This document shows positions 1 through 10,401 of a stretch of 64,000 nt of DNA, piece after piece. Where the stretch lies: NCBI GenBank assembly GCA_903933815.1, contig CAIZLN010000091.1:1-64000 (forward strand), in the 5' to 3' direction. Each line of letters opens with the position of its first letter. Position 1 is the stretch's first letter. Below the pieces are notes generated by a model. That model was not told the origin of the DNA. It searched no databases and saw only the letters and a program-made list of their open reading frames with translations. The stretch comes from an uncultured Solirubrobacterales bacterium. Its GTDB lineage: Bacteria; Actinomycetota; Thermoleophilia; Solirubrobacterales; 70-9. The position numbers were made by a program, and so were the translations under genes.

Positions 1-111
1 CCTGATCCGTTTCGAGCAACACTTTTCCTGAGGGTGGGCCGATGTTATCCGGGGCTTGCCCGGCGAGGACCGGGCCTCTGCCTTCCTTTTGCTGTCGGTA
101 GGATCCCGCCA

Positions 112-591
112 ATGTCAAAGCTCAAGCTCGCACTCGCCCTTGCCCTGACCGCCCTCGTTACTGCGCCGCTTCTTGCGGGTTGTGGTTCCTCGGAGGAGGC
201 CTCGGCTGACACCACAAGCCCCAACCAGCAGGCAACCGAGCTTCTGACGGACTTCTGGACGGCAGTCAAGGACGCCGACACGGCCACCCTGGAAGAGTCG
301 CTTTCTCCGAGCTGGCAGCTGGCCCGGGCCGACGGTACGTACATGAGTCGCGATGAATACATCACGGAAGTCGGCAGCGGCGAGATCGACATCTCGAACT
401 TCAACTTCGACGACGTCAGGGCCACCCGCTCCGATCCCTCACTTGTGGTCCGCTACGTCACGACTGCCGACTACACCCTCGAGGGCAAGAAGTACAAGGG
501 GACCCCGGCGCCCTACCTCGGGACCTTCGTCTGGGAGGACGACCGGTGGCAGATGGCCTCTCAGGCCAACTTCAACGTGCCGGTTGACTGA
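112..591 (+). CDS. putative lipoprotein, NTF2/SnoaL-like fold
   Basis: ORF 34..591 with internal ATG at 112 giving a signal peptide and lipobox (LLAGCGSS); short single-domain remainder. Confidence 0.6.
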   Translation: MSKLKLALALALTALVTAPLLAGCGSSEEASADTTSPNQQATELLTDFWTAVKDADTATLEESLSPSWQLARADGTYMSRDEYITEVGSGEIDISNFNFDDVRATRSDPSLVVRYVTTADYTLEGKKYKGTPAPYLGTFVWEDDRWQMASQANFNVPVD

Positions 592-672
592 GGATCTCCT
601 CCGGACCGGGCCAGCTTGACTCGACAGGCCGGATAACCGGGATCACGCACGCTGCCGGGCTATGATCGGCCG

Positions 673-1179
673 ATGAGCAAGTGGGCGGAAGAGTTCTTCA
701 GCGAGTGGCAGAAGGCCTGGAGTACCGGCACCGCTGAGGTCCTTGAGCATGTGACCGAAGACATCGAATACTGGGATGTCACCCTTGCTGAGCCGATCAG
801 GGGCAAGGAGGCTTACGGCCGCTACTGCGACGCTTTCTTCGAAGCCTTCACCGGTGAGTTTTCAAAGCGTGAGCCGCTGATACACGAGGGTGACCGCGTA
901 ACGGAGCCCTGGGCCTTCAGTGGGGTCAACACCGGACCTATCTGGATCGGACTTCCGGCCACCGGGCGAAAGGTTGAAACCCACGGCACCGACATCTTCG
1001 AGTTTCGGGACGGAAAAGTGTGTCGGGAGCACTCCTACTACGACGTGCTCAGCACACTCCGTCAGCTCGGACTCTGGGCGCCGATCGGAAGTCGCGCTGA
1101 AGGGGCGGCGATGGGGCTGGGCGGAGCCGTGATCCGCGGACGCCGCGCGCTCGGCTCACTGCCGGGTCTGGGCGGATGA
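673..1179 (+). CDS. SnoaL-like/NTF2-like protein
   Basis: 168-aa ORF; W..ITEDIEYWDVTLAEPIRGKEAY and GTDIFEFRDGKVCREHSYYD are SnoaL-like. Confidence 0.7.
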   Translation: MSKWAEEFFSEWQKAWSTGTAEVLEHVTEDIEYWDVTLAEPIRGKEAYGRYCDAFFEAFTGEFSKREPLIHEGDRVTEPWAFSGVNTGPIWIGLPATGRKVETHGTDIFEFRDGKVCREHSYYDVLSTLRQLGLWAPIGSRAEGAAMGLGGAVIRGRRALGSLPGLGG

Positions 1180-2549
1180 CCGGTACGGCGACCGTTGACC
1201 GCGAGGTGCTGGCTGAACGCACCGCAGCGGAGCTGGAGCACTTCATCGCCTCCAACCCCAGGTCGAAGGAGCTGTTCGAGCGGTCCCGCCACACTCTCGT
1301 AGGTGGCGTGCCGATGCCCTGGATGATGCGGTGGGCGGGTGGATTTCCCGTCTTTGCCGAAAAGGCATCCGGTGCCCGGATCACTGATGTCGACGGCCAC
1401 ACCTACGTTGACCTGTGCCTCGGCGACACCGGCTCGATGCCCGGGCATGGTCCTGCGCCGGTAGTGAAGGCAGTCGCGGAGCAGGCGGCCAAGGGCATCA
1501 CCACGATGCTGCCGACCGAGAACGCGGCCTGGGTCGGTGAAGAGATGGTCCGTCGCTTCGCCCTTGACCGCTGGATGTTCACCTTGACTGCGACCGATGC
1601 CAACCGGGCAGCACTCCGGATCTGCCGCAACCTCACCGGCCGCAGGAAGGTGCTGGTCTACAGCTACAGCTACCACGGCTCGGTCGACGAGGCTTTCGCC
1701 GTTGCAGGTCCCGACGGCCGGACTGTTTCCCGCGAGGGAAATGTTGGTCCCGCAGTTGACCCTTCAGAGACAACGGTGGCAATCGAGTTCAACGACCTCG
1801 ACTCCCTCGAGCGGGTGCTGGCGACTGAGGAAATCGCCTGTGTGCTGGCTGAGCCCGCGATGACCAACATGGGAATAGTGCTGCCCGATGAGGGCTACCA
1901 CGACGCGCTGCGGGCTCTGACCCGGGCCCACGGAACCCTGCTGATTATCGACGAGACCCACACCTTCTCCGCCGGCCCGGGAGGCTGCACCGCGGAGTGG
2001 GGGCTCGAGCCCGATCTGTTCACGATCGGCAAGGCGATCGGTTCCGGCATCCCGGCCGGTGCCCTGGGCATGACCCTCGATGTGACCGAGCGCATGCTCG
2101 CCGATCCTGACGCTGACTACGAAGACACTGGTGGCGTGGGGGGCACACTGGCCGGTAACGCGCTTTCCATGGCCGCGATCCGGGCAACTCTTTCCGAGGT
2201 CCTGACTACCGAGGCGTTCGAGCACACGATCCCCCTGGCGGCCCGTTTCTGCGACGGGATCAGGGAGGTCGTCGCCGAGTTTGATCTGCCCTGGAACGTG
2301 ACCCAGCTTGGTTCCAGGGCTGAGTACCGCTTCGAGAATGAACCCGCCAGAAACGGCACCCAGGCCCACGATGCCAGTGACCCCGAACTCGAGCGCTATC
2401 TCCACCTTCACGCTCTGAACCGGGGAGTGCTGATCACGCCTTTTCACAACATGGCGCTGATGTCCCCGGTGACAAGCGAGGCCGACGTGGACCGCCACAC
2501 GACCGTGTTTCGCGAAGCGGTCTCTGACCTGAAAGGAAACCCGTCTTGA
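1176..2549 (+). CDS. class III PLP-dependent aminotransferase (glutamate-1-semialdehyde aminomutase-like)
   Basis: 457 aa; LIIDETHTF and FTIGKAIGSGIPAGALGM (PLP Lys) motifs; overlaps preceding stop. Confidence 0.85.
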   Translation: MTGTATVDREVLAERTAAELEHFIASNPRSKELFERSRHTLVGGVPMPWMMRWAGGFPVFAEKASGARITDVDGHTYVDLCLGDTGSMPGHGPAPVVKAVAEQAAKGITTMLPTENAAWVGEEMVRRFALDRWMFTLTATDANRAALRICRNLTGRRKVLVYSYSYHGSVDEAFAVAGPDGRTVSREGNVGPAVDPSETTVAIEFNDLDSLERVLATEEIACVLAEPAMTNMGIVLPDEGYHDALRALTRAHGTLLIIDETHTFSAGPGGCTAEWGLEPDLFTIGKAIGSGIPAGALGMTLDVTERMLADPDADYEDTGGVGGTLAGNALSMAAIRATLSEVLTTEAFEHTIPLAARFCDGIREVVAEFDLPWNVTQLGSRAEYRFENEPARNGTQAHDASDPELERYLHLHALNRGVLITPFHNMALMSPVTSEADVDRHTTVFREAVSDLKGNPS

Positions 2550-3391
2550 TCGTCCTGATTACCGGAGCATCCAGTGGGATCGGCGAGGCTTCGGCCTGGC
2601 GCTTCGCCCGCGAACCCGGCACCGAACTGATCCTTGTAGCCCGACGCGAGGATCGTCTGCGTGAGCTCGCCGCAAGGCTGCCTGTGCCGGCGACCTGGCT
2701 GGCGGTTGATCTGACCGATGCTGACGGACCCGAGCGCGTGCTGGCCCATGTTCAGGAGCATCACGGCCGCCTCAACTGCCTGGTCAACAACGCCGGTGCC
2801 GCCTGGCGGGCCACTTTCGAGGAAGGAGGCTGGGAGAACGTCCGGCGAACAATGGAGCTCAACTTCGACGCCCAGCTGAGGCTGACCGAAGCACTGCTGC
2901 CGGTGCTGAGGGAGTCTGCCCCCAGCTCGATCGTCAACGTTTCCAGCACTGCCAGCCGGATCTCGCGTCCCGGTGCCGGCGCCTACTCGGCTTCGAAATA
3001 CGCTCTCACCGGCTGGACCGACTCACTCTTTTTCGAGGAACGCACCAACGGCGTCCACGTCGGTCTGGTGATGCCGGGATTCATTGCCACAGAGGGCTTT
3101 CCGGCAACGGAGCTGGTCGCCAACACGCTCACCAAATGGCTTGTCGCATCACCTGAGGCCGCCGCCGACGCCATCTGGGAGGTCGGGCCCGGCGGAGTGG
3201 CCGAGCGCTACGTCCCGCGCTTTTTCGCGATCGCCGGGTTCGTCAGGATCCTGTGGCCCGCACTCGCCAGGAGACTGCTGAAGGGCGGCATGGGCAAGCA
3301 CCTCGTCACCAAGACCGGAGCCGACGCAGCCGACCACGTGGCCAGGCAGTCAGGCAGTTCGGGCTCTCAGGCCGGCCCGGCCGACAGCTAG
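2546..3391 (+). CDS. short-chain dehydrogenase/reductase
   Basis: TGASSGIG nucleotide motif, NNAG, YSASKYAL catalytic motif. Confidence 0.9.
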   Translation: MIVLITGASSGIGEASAWRFAREPGTELILVARREDRLRELAARLPVPATWLAVDLTDADGPERVLAHVQEHHGRLNCLVNNAGAAWRATFEEGGWENVRRTMELNFDAQLRLTEALLPVLRESAPSSIVNVSSTASRISRPGAGAYSASKYALTGWTDSLFFEERTNGVHVGLVMPGFIATEGFPATELVANTLTKWLVASPEAAADAIWEVGPGGVAERYVPRFFAIAGFVRILWPALARRLLKGGMGKHLVTKTGADAADHVARQSGSSGSQAGPADS

Positions 3392-3409
3392 GCCGGCCAG
3401 TTTCCGGTT

Positions 3410-3979
3410 TCAGCCTTCGCGGTCTGGACGGTCGGGGTAGATGTCATCGACAGTGGTCAGCGCCTCGTAGGGGGCGTCGGCTGCCGCAGCGATCGCTTCG
3501 CCGCCACCGGCCAGTCGGTCGACCAGGCTGAGGACGCCGGCGATCTCGAAGCCTTCGCCACGGATGCGTTCGATCGCCGATACGGTCGAGCCGCCGGTCG
3601 TGACCGTGTCTTCGACCACGAGAACGCGGTCGCCCGGCTCAGCGCCGCCTTCGACCCAGCGCTGCAGGCCGTGCTCCTTGCGCTCCTTGCGCACGAAGAA
3701 CCCGACCAGGTCCCGGCCTTCCGGGACTGAGATCGCCGCACAGGCCAGCGGGATCGCGGCCATCACCGGACCGCCCACCGCGGTCGCCCCGATCGCCGAC
3801 GCATGCCGGGCGATCAGCTCGCCGGCCACTCGCTGCCCGTCGGGCCGCATCACCGTGCGCCTGGCGTCGATGTAATAGGTCGTCTTCTTGCCGCTGGAGA
3901 GAGTTACGTCACCGAGTACGAGTGAATGCTCTCGCAGCAGTTCGATGAGTCTCTCGCGGGCGCCGCCGTCGTCTTGCAT
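3410..3979 (-). CDS. pyrE: orotate phosphoribosyltransferase
   Basis: VLVVEDTVTTGGSTVSAIERIR PRPP-binding motif; start at MQDDGGARERL inside ORF 3410..4036. Confidence 0.9.
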   Translation of the reverse strand: MQDDGGARERLIELLREHSLVLGDVTLSSGKKTTYYIDARRTVMRPDGQRVAGELIARHASAIGATAVGGPVMAAIPLACAAISVPEGRDLVGFFVRKERKEHGLQRWVEGGAEPGDRVLVVEDTVTTGGSTVSAIERIRGEGFEIAGVLSLVDRLAGGGEAIAAAADAPYEALTTVDDIYPDRPDREG

Positions 3980-3989
3980 GGTCTGGATC

Positions 3990-4715
3990 CTACGACGAGG
4001 TGATGACTGTGAGCGCGAGGGCATTGTTGAACACATGCATCATGATCGGCGGCCAGAGCGATCGGGTCTTCTCGTAGACCACGGCGAAGATCACGCCGAG
4101 AACGATCAGACTCGGCACCGCCGTTGGTCCGCTCGAGTAATGGAGCATCCCGAAGAAGAGCCCGGCACCAAGGGCGGCCGCCCACAACGGCAGCCTCGTC
4201 CGCAGCCCCCCGAACAGCATCCCGCGGAAGCAGATCTCCTCAGCAAAAGGGGCGAGGAAGACGATCAGGAGAATCTGGAGACCGATCGGACCGAAGTCAC
4301 CGGCGATGTCGTCCTGCTCGGGTCTGCCGAAAACCGCTGCGTAGACGATCGCGAAGGCGAAGTAGGAAAGGATGCCTGCCCCGATCCACTTTGCGGCCGA
4401 AGAAGGCTTGAAGGAGACGAAGCCGAGGCGCCGCATCGAGGCCCTCAGCCCGCCGCCGTAATGGCTGGCCAGCGCTATCGGCACGATGATGAAGCCGATC
4501 CCGGTGGAGATCTGGGTCGCGACCTTTGCCAGCAGGCTCAGGTCCTGTCCAGTGCCTCCCGGATTTTCGGCCAGAATGAAGGGCAGGCTGATCATGAGCC
4601 CGGCCAGCAGGGCGACGACGGCGCCGGCGAGTGCGATCCAGGGTGACCAGGCGGCAAAGGGATATGTCGTGCTGCCGGTGTCTCCGGCTGGCTCGAGCGG
4701 CTCAGGTTCTTCCAT
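3990..4715 (-). CDS. CPBP family intramembrane metalloprotease
   Basis: Multi-TM protein with FAEEICFRGMLFGGL (EExxxR) and MHVFNNA motifs. Confidence 0.85.
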   Translation of the reverse strand: MEEPEPLEPAGDTGSTTYPFAAWSPWIALAGAVVALLAGLMISLPFILAENPGGTGQDLSLLAKVATQISTGIGFIIVPIALASHYGGGLRASMRRLGFVSFKPSSAAKWIGAGILSYFAFAIVYAAVFGRPEQDDIAGDFGPIGLQILLIVFLAPFAEEICFRGMLFGGLRTRLPLWAAALGAGLFFGMLHYSSGPTAVPSLIVLGVIFAVVYEKTRSLWPPIMMHVFNNALALTVITSS

Positions 4716-4870
4716 TCGCCGCCCATTCTCACACTTGCGCCCTGAGGGTGACCGGAGCTTCAGAGCAGTCCGCTCGTTCCGGCTCAGGCCTTGGGCCCGC
4801 AGTTGCATGAATCCCGTTCAGCATGGTCTTCCGAAAAAGGTTCCGGCGCCGCGTCGCTACCCTGTAATGG

Positions 4871-6970
4871 ATGACCAGGCGCCAGAAACGTGTGCGCCGG
4901 CGAGATGGCGGGCCGCGAAAGAAGATAGTCGCGATCACCGCAGTCGTCGGTGGATTGATCTTCTCCGGGATTCTTGCTGCCGGTGGCTGGGTGCTGAGCA
5001 TCGCCAGCGACTCTCCTGACGTGGCGACCATCAAGCCGATCGACAAGGGCCAGAACTCCATCGTCTTTGCCGCTGACGGAAGCCGTCTGGGGCTGATCGA
5101 TTCGGATGAGGTGCGTACGCCGGTTTCTCTAAACGAGATTCCCAAGAGCCTTCAGCAGGCGACCATAGCCATCGAAGACGAACGCTTCTACAGCCATAAC
5201 GGCATCGACTTCGAGGGCGGGCTTCGCGCTCTCGTCCGCAACCTTCAGGCCGGCGAGATCAGCGAAGGTGCTTCGACCTTGACGATGCAGCTGATGAGGA
5301 ACCTCTTCATCACCAACCCCAAGAGAGACTTCGAGCGCAAGATCCAGGAGGCCAAGATGGCGCTCGATTACGAGAGGATCAACAGCAAGCAGAAGATCCT
5401 CCAGCAGTACCTCAACACCGCGCCTTACGGAACCAATGAAGGTCGCACCGCAATCGGTGCCAAGGCGGCATCCAACGTCTACTTCTCGAAGCCGGTGGAG
5501 GATCTGACCCTGCCCCAGGCGGCGCTGCTGGCAGGTCTGCCCCAGGCCCCGACGGACTACAACCCGATCCAGAACTCCGATGGTGCCAAGGCCCGGCGAA
5601 ATGAAGTGATCGACTCGATGGCCGAACTCGGCATGATTTCCGAGGACCGCGCTGACAGGGCCAGAGCCTCCGGGCTTCAGCTCGATCCGGCCGGTGGTCT
5701 CTTTGATCGCGAGGAGCCCTTCTTCTTCGACTATGTCGAGACTGAGCTGATCAGGAAATACGGAGTGAACACGGCCCGCCGCGGCGGGCTCAGGGTCTAC
5801 ACCACGATAGAGCCCGCGCTCCAGCAGGCCGGCCTCGACGCAATCTCGGCCAATCTCTATTCGGGCGGACCGGCGGCGGCCCTGGTTGCCGTCGATCCGG
5901 GGGACGGTGACATCCGGGCGATGGTCTCCTCGGCCTCCTACACCGACACCCAGTTCAACCTCGCAGCCCAGGGCAAACGACAGCCAGGATCGACCTTCAA
6001 GACCTTTACCCTCGCCGCTGCGATCGCGCAGGGTATTGACCCGAACTCGACCTACTACGAGTCGAAGCCGCTCAACATCAACGATCCGGTCTACGGCCAG
6101 TGGGAGGTCGCCACCTACGGTGACAGCTACGTCGGCACGACCAGCGTCGCCGCCGCCACACTCGCCTCTGACAACTCGGTCTTTGCCCAGCTGGCGCTCG
6201 ATGTCGGACCGGAAAAGGTTGCCGAGATGGCCAAGGATCTGGGCGTGAACACCAAGCTCGACGGTTACCCCGCCGAGACCCTCGGCGGTCTCACAATCGG
6301 AGTTTCACCGCTGGAGATGGCCGGTGCCTACGCGACTATCGCCAACGGTGGTGTCCGGCACGAGCCCACCGCAATCGACAAGGTGGTCTTCCCTAACGGG
6401 GATGAGGACCGGCCCGGACGCTCAAAGCCGGTGCGGGTTTTGACCGAGCCGGCGGCCTATGAGATCACGAAGATTCTTCACGGCAATATCACCGGTGGCA
6501 CCGGGACCGGGGCTTACACCGGCTGCGGGGGCCAGGCGGGCAAGACCGGCACCACCGACAACCAGGTGGATGCCTGGTTCGTCGGATACCAGCCGAATCT
6601 CGCTACCGCCACCTGGGTCGGCTACCCCGAGTCCAATGACATAAGTACAGGCCTCGACGGTGGCTCGGTGCCGGCCAGCATCTGGGGGAGCTTCTACTCG
6701 GGTGCCGGCATCCCCTGTGAGGAAACGCCGGTTCCTTCAGAGCCGATGATCTGGGGTGACTTTGCCGGCAACTACACCGTCTCGGCCGGTGCCAGCAGCG
6801 CCTATGACCCGGAAGCCGAACCGACGACGGAAGAGGACGGCAACGGAGAATCCAACGGTCAGTCGGGTGCCTACGCGCCGGGCGTCGGACAGGACCCTGC
6901 CGGCAGCCCCGCACCCGCACCCGCACCGACCCCGCCCTCCGGCAACTCCGGCGGGTTCTCACCCGGCTGA
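4871..6970 (+). CDS. bifunctional penicillin-binding protein (transglycosylase/transpeptidase, class A)
   Basis: IEDERFYSHNGID and EGASTLTMQLMRN transglycosylase motifs; STFK, SDN and KTGTT transpeptidase motifs; Pro-rich tail. Confidence 0.92.
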   Translation: MTRRQKRVRRRDGGPRKKIVAITAVVGGLIFSGILAAGGWVLSIASDSPDVATIKPIDKGQNSIVFAADGSRLGLIDSDEVRTPVSLNEIPKSLQQATIAIEDERFYSHNGIDFEGGLRALVRNLQAGEISEGASTLTMQLMRNLFITNPKRDFERKIQEAKMALDYERINSKQKILQQYLNTAPYGTNEGRTAIGAKAASNVYFSKPVEDLTLPQAALLAGLPQAPTDYNPIQNSDGAKARRNEVIDSMAELGMISEDRADRARASGLQLDPAGGLFDREEPFFFDYVETELIRKYGVNTARRGGLRVYTTIEPALQQAGLDAISANLYSGGPAAALVAVDPGDGDIRAMVSSASYTDTQFNLAAQGKRQPGSTFKTFTLAAAIAQGIDPNSTYYESKPLNINDPVYGQWEVATYGDSYVGTTSVAAATLASDNSVFAQLALDVGPEKVAEMAKDLGVNTKLDGYPAETLGGLTIGVSPLEMAGAYATIANGGVRHEPTAIDKVVFPNGDEDRPGRSKPVRVLTEPAAYEITKILHGNITGGTGTGAYTGCGGQAGKTGTTDNQVDAWFVGYQPNLATATWVGYPESNDISTGLDGGSVPASIWGSFYSGAGIPCEETPVPSEPMIWGDFAGNYTVSAGASSAYDPEAEPTTEEDGNGESNGQSGAYAPGVGQDPAGSPAPAPAPTPPSGNSGGFSPG

Positions 6971-6977
6971 TTCGGTC

Positions 6978-8079
6978 TCAGTCCGGAGTACGGGCTTCGG
7001 GCGACCCGGCCTTCAGCCCTTCTGCTGCCTCTGCCTCGTGGACGAGTTCGACCAGGCTCTCGTCCTGAATTCTGCGACGACGGGCAAGCCAGGTGACGAC
7101 ACCGACATAGATCAGCTCGACCACCGTCTGGGTCGCCCTGACCGCGATCGCAATCGCCGCACCGACGCCGAAACCTCCGCTTGGCAGGGCGGCCTTCACC
7201 GCCCAGGCGAACGCGGCATCACGCACTCCCAGCCCAGCTGGCGTGACCGCCGAGATCACTGCCGCCAGGTAGCCGATCATCTGCGACGCGGCAACGATCG
7301 GGAAGTCGACCAGATTCACCGAGTAGACCGAGCGTGCCGCGAAGAACACTCCGATTCCCATGATCGACCAGAGGACCAGATAGCAGCCGTAAATGATCAG
7401 CACTCCACGGAAAGGCATGATCTTCGGCAGAGGTTCACGACCCAGTGCGACCAGGATCCGGGCGCTGACCGGACCGAACACCCGGGGGCTGAGCAGCACC
7501 ACCATCACCGGGATGATCAGCAACGGAAGCCATCTGATCCATAGATCCTGGGTGTCGGGGTGGGCGATCAGAAACCATGTGGCGATGCTGAGTGCGGCGC
7601 AGATTGCCGCCGCCTGCTCGTAAACGATTCCCGCGGTCGCGACACGCCGCGAAACGCCCACCTTCTCGGCCAGCAGGACCCGGGCCAAAATGAAAAGCAC
7701 ACTGCCGGGTATGTACCGGACCAGCAGCGGCTGGGCCCAGATACGTTGCGCCTCGGCTGCTGACACCGGGCTGTGGAGCAGGCGCAGGATGAGTCCCCAG
7801 ACCGCGGCACTCAGGGTGTAGAAAACCAGCATCAGGGCGATTCCGGGGACCAGCCACACGAGGTCGAAGGCGACACCCTGTTCACGCAGCTCGGACCATT
7901 GGGAGACAACGGTAAGGACGAGAAAGCCAAAGATCAATGCCGCGATGCCACCCTGCACGATCAGCCTGGTGGACCTCTTTTTCGGTTTCTGCCGGCCGAT
8001 GGTCGCGCCGAGGTTGCCGAGCCTGTGAAGCAGTCCTTTGGACCTGTCCTCGCCGTCAGTGGTCGGTTCCTCTGCCATC
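6978..8079 (-). CDS. lysylphosphatidylglycerol synthase TM-domain/flippase-like membrane protein
   Basis: Multi-TM protein with PAGLGVRDAAFAWA motif typical of the UPF0104/LPG synthase TM family; start taken at MAEEPTTDG. Confidence 0.75.
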
Positions 8080-8116
8080 CAACAGCCAATAGTGTCAGAC
8101 AGCGATGGACCGGAGC

Positions 8117-9100
8117 ATGAGTGAATTCGACCTGATCGACCGGCTGAAGCAGATCGCGAGCCCGGCGCTGCCTGTGCTGACCGGCATCGGTGACGACGCT
8201 GCGGTGACGGTTCATGACGGCCCGACGGCAACATCGGTCGATGCCGTCGTAGAGGGGGTCCACTTCAACCTGGCATGGAGCAGTCCGCTCCAGATCGCGC
8301 AGAAGGCTGTCGGTACGGCACTTTCCGACATCGCCGCCATGGCCGCAGATGCGGGTGAGGTCTATGTCACCCTCGGAGTTCCGGCTGGCAGTCCTCGAGC
8401 CTTCCTTGAGGAGCTCACCGATGGTTTTGCCGAAGCCTCGGCTTCGCTTGGCGCCGTGCTTGCCGGTGGCGACACAGTTTCATCTCCAGTCATGTTTGTC
8501 TCGGTCACTGCGGTCGGCCGGGCCCCGGCCGACGAGCAGTTGATTCTCCGTTCCGGTGCCAGGGAGGGGGACTTGGTCGCGGTGACCGGTGAGTTCGGCG
8601 GTGCCTGTGCCGGCCTCGCCCTGCTCGCTCAGCCGGAGCTCGAAGAAGTCATCGAGCTGTCGCCGGGCCTGCGCGAAGCACTCGTCCTGAGGCAGCTGGC
8701 GCCTCGACCCCGGCTGGAGGCTGGTCGAGCGATGAGGGGCTCCGGGGTGAGTGCGATGATCGATGTCAGCGACGGACTTGCCGCCGACCTCGGTCACATG
8801 GCCCGGGCTTCAGGCGTGGCGATCGAAATCGATCAGAACAGGGTTCCGGTTCAGGAAGGGGTGCCCGAGGTGGCTGATGCCAGGGGTCGTGATGTGGTGG
8901 ACATGGCCCTGGCCGGAGGCGAGGATTACGAGCTTGCCTTCACCCTTCCCCCCGATGCACTGGCGACCGTTGAAGGTCGGATCGCCCCGCTGGGCTGCGG
9001 CCTGAGCGTAATCGGCAAAGTCCTTTCCGGGTCAGGCGTGACAGTGGCAGTCGCGGGCCGTCGCGAAAGCCCGCCGGCGGGGTTCGACCACTTTGGCTGA
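8117..9100 (+). CDS. thiL: thiamine-monophosphate kinase
   Basis: GIGDDAAV, VDAVVEGVHF, LSDIAAMAA and GGEDYELAFTLP motifs. Confidence 0.92.
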   Translation: MSEFDLIDRLKQIASPALPVLTGIGDDAAVTVHDGPTATSVDAVVEGVHFNLAWSSPLQIAQKAVGTALSDIAAMAADAGEVYVTLGVPAGSPRAFLEELTDGFAEASASLGAVLAGGDTVSSPVMFVSVTAVGRAPADEQLILRSGAREGDLVAVTGEFGGACAGLALLAQPELEEVIELSPGLREALVLRQLAPRPRLEAGRAMRGSGVSAMIDVSDGLAADLGHMARASGVAIEIDQNRVPVQEGVPEVADARGRDVVDMALAGGEDYELAFTLPPDALATVEGRIAPLGCGLSVIGKVLSGSGVTVAVAGRRESPPAGFDHFG

Positions 9101-9137
9101 TGTGCCCCGTTCACCCGGTCCCGTATTCTCACGGTTG

Positions 9138-10352
9138 ATGCGCTTTTCCCACTCGGACAGCAGGCCAGGAAAGACCTCTCGGGTCACCTTGGTTGCGGCA
9201 TTCATCGCTCTTGCGACAGCGGTCCCGCTGGTTGCGGGCTGTTCCTCTGGCAGCTCCGGGTCCACCGAGCCGACCACGACCGCGGCCTCGGATTCAACGC
9301 CGCCAGGCACGGTCACCGTCGGCGCCGACGGGCAGGCTTTCAATCCCGCGAAAATCTATGCCGACACTGTGGATGGGGTTATCTCGGTCAGCTCGATCTT
9401 CGGCCAGGAGAGCGCCGGGCCTTTCGACCCCCGCTCTGCCGGGGGCTCAGGTTTCGTTCTGAATGACGACGGTGAAATTGTCACCAACGCCCACGTCATA
9501 ACCAACGGCGAGGGCGAGAACCGCACCGCTGCCGACCAGGTGTTCATCCAGTTCAAGGACGGCAATGTCATCCCGGCGGAAATCCTCGGCTTCGATCCTT
9601 TCTCGGATGTGGGACTGCTCAAGGTCGATCCTGATGCGGTGGAGCTCGAGCCGCTTGAGCTCGCCGACAGCGATGAGGTAGTGGTCGGCCAGCCGGTCGC
9701 GGTGATTGGCAGTCCGTTCGGTGCAGACCACTCGCTGTCTACCGGGATCGTGTCCCAGACGGGCCGCTCGGTGAGGTCGCTGACCGACTTCCAGATCGAG
9801 GGTGCGATTCAGACCGATGCCTCGATCAACCCCGGTAACTCAGGTGGCCCCATGCTTGACGCTGACGGTCGCGTGATCGGCATCAGCCAGCAGATCCAGA
9901 CCGGTTCCGGCGCAAGCGACGGTGTCGGGTTCGGAGTACCGGCCAACACGATCAGGTTCTCGGTTGATCAGCTTCGCGAAAAAGGTGAGGTGAGCTACGC
10001 CTTTATCGGCGTCACCACACAGCCGCTGTATCCACAGCTCGCGGAAAAGCTCGGACTCGACGAAGGACGCGGTGCGATCGTGGCCAAGGTCGTGGAGGGT
10101 AGCCCGGCCGAGGCAGCCGGCATTCGCGGCGGCGAGGAAGAGATCATCTTCCAGGGAGGTCGCTACCTGATCGGTGGCGATGTTGTGATCGCTGCGAACG
10201 GTGAGCCGGTGAGCCGCTCGGAGGACCTGGGACGAATAATCGGCGGGCTCCAGCCGGGTGACACAGTTGACCTCGAGGTCATCCGGGATGGCGAGTCGAT
10301 CACGGTCGAAATTGAACTCAGGGAGCGTCCTACGGCACTTTCAGGCGGCTGA
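9138..10352 (+). CDS. HtrA/DegP-like trypsin-type serine protease with C-terminal PDZ
   Basis: TNAHVI, DVGLLKV, INPGNSGGPMLD catalytic motifs; lipobox VAGCSSG; C-terminal PDZ. Confidence 0.9.
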   Translation: MRFSHSDSRPGKTSRVTLVAAFIALATAVPLVAGCSSGSSGSTEPTTTAASDSTPPGTVTVGADGQAFNPAKIYADTVDGVISVSSIFGQESAGPFDPRSAGGSGFVLNDDGEIVTNAHVITNGEGENRTAADQVFIQFKDGNVIPAEILGFDPFSDVGLLKVDPDAVELEPLELADSDEVVVGQPVAVIGSPFGADHSLSTGIVSQTGRSVRSLTDFQIEGAIQTDASINPGNSGGPMLDADGRVIGISQQIQTGSGASDGVGFGVPANTIRFSVDQLREKGEVSYAFIGVTTQPLYPQLAEKLGLDEGRGAIVAKVVEGSPAEAAGIRGGEEEIIFQGGRYLIGGDVVIAANGEPVSRSEDLGRIIGGLQPGDTVDLEVIRDGESITVEIELRERPTALSGG

Positions 10353-10401
10353 TTGATGGCCGTCCCTTCTGTGGGCCATCGCCGGAAGTAGACTGGCCAG
10401 T

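Noticed and set aside
1764-2498. 244-aa minus-strand ORF
   Set aside because: Antisense to the class III aminotransferase; no recognisable motif.
3888-4646. 252-aa plus-strand ORF
   Set aside because: Antisense to the CPBP protease, which has clear family motifs.
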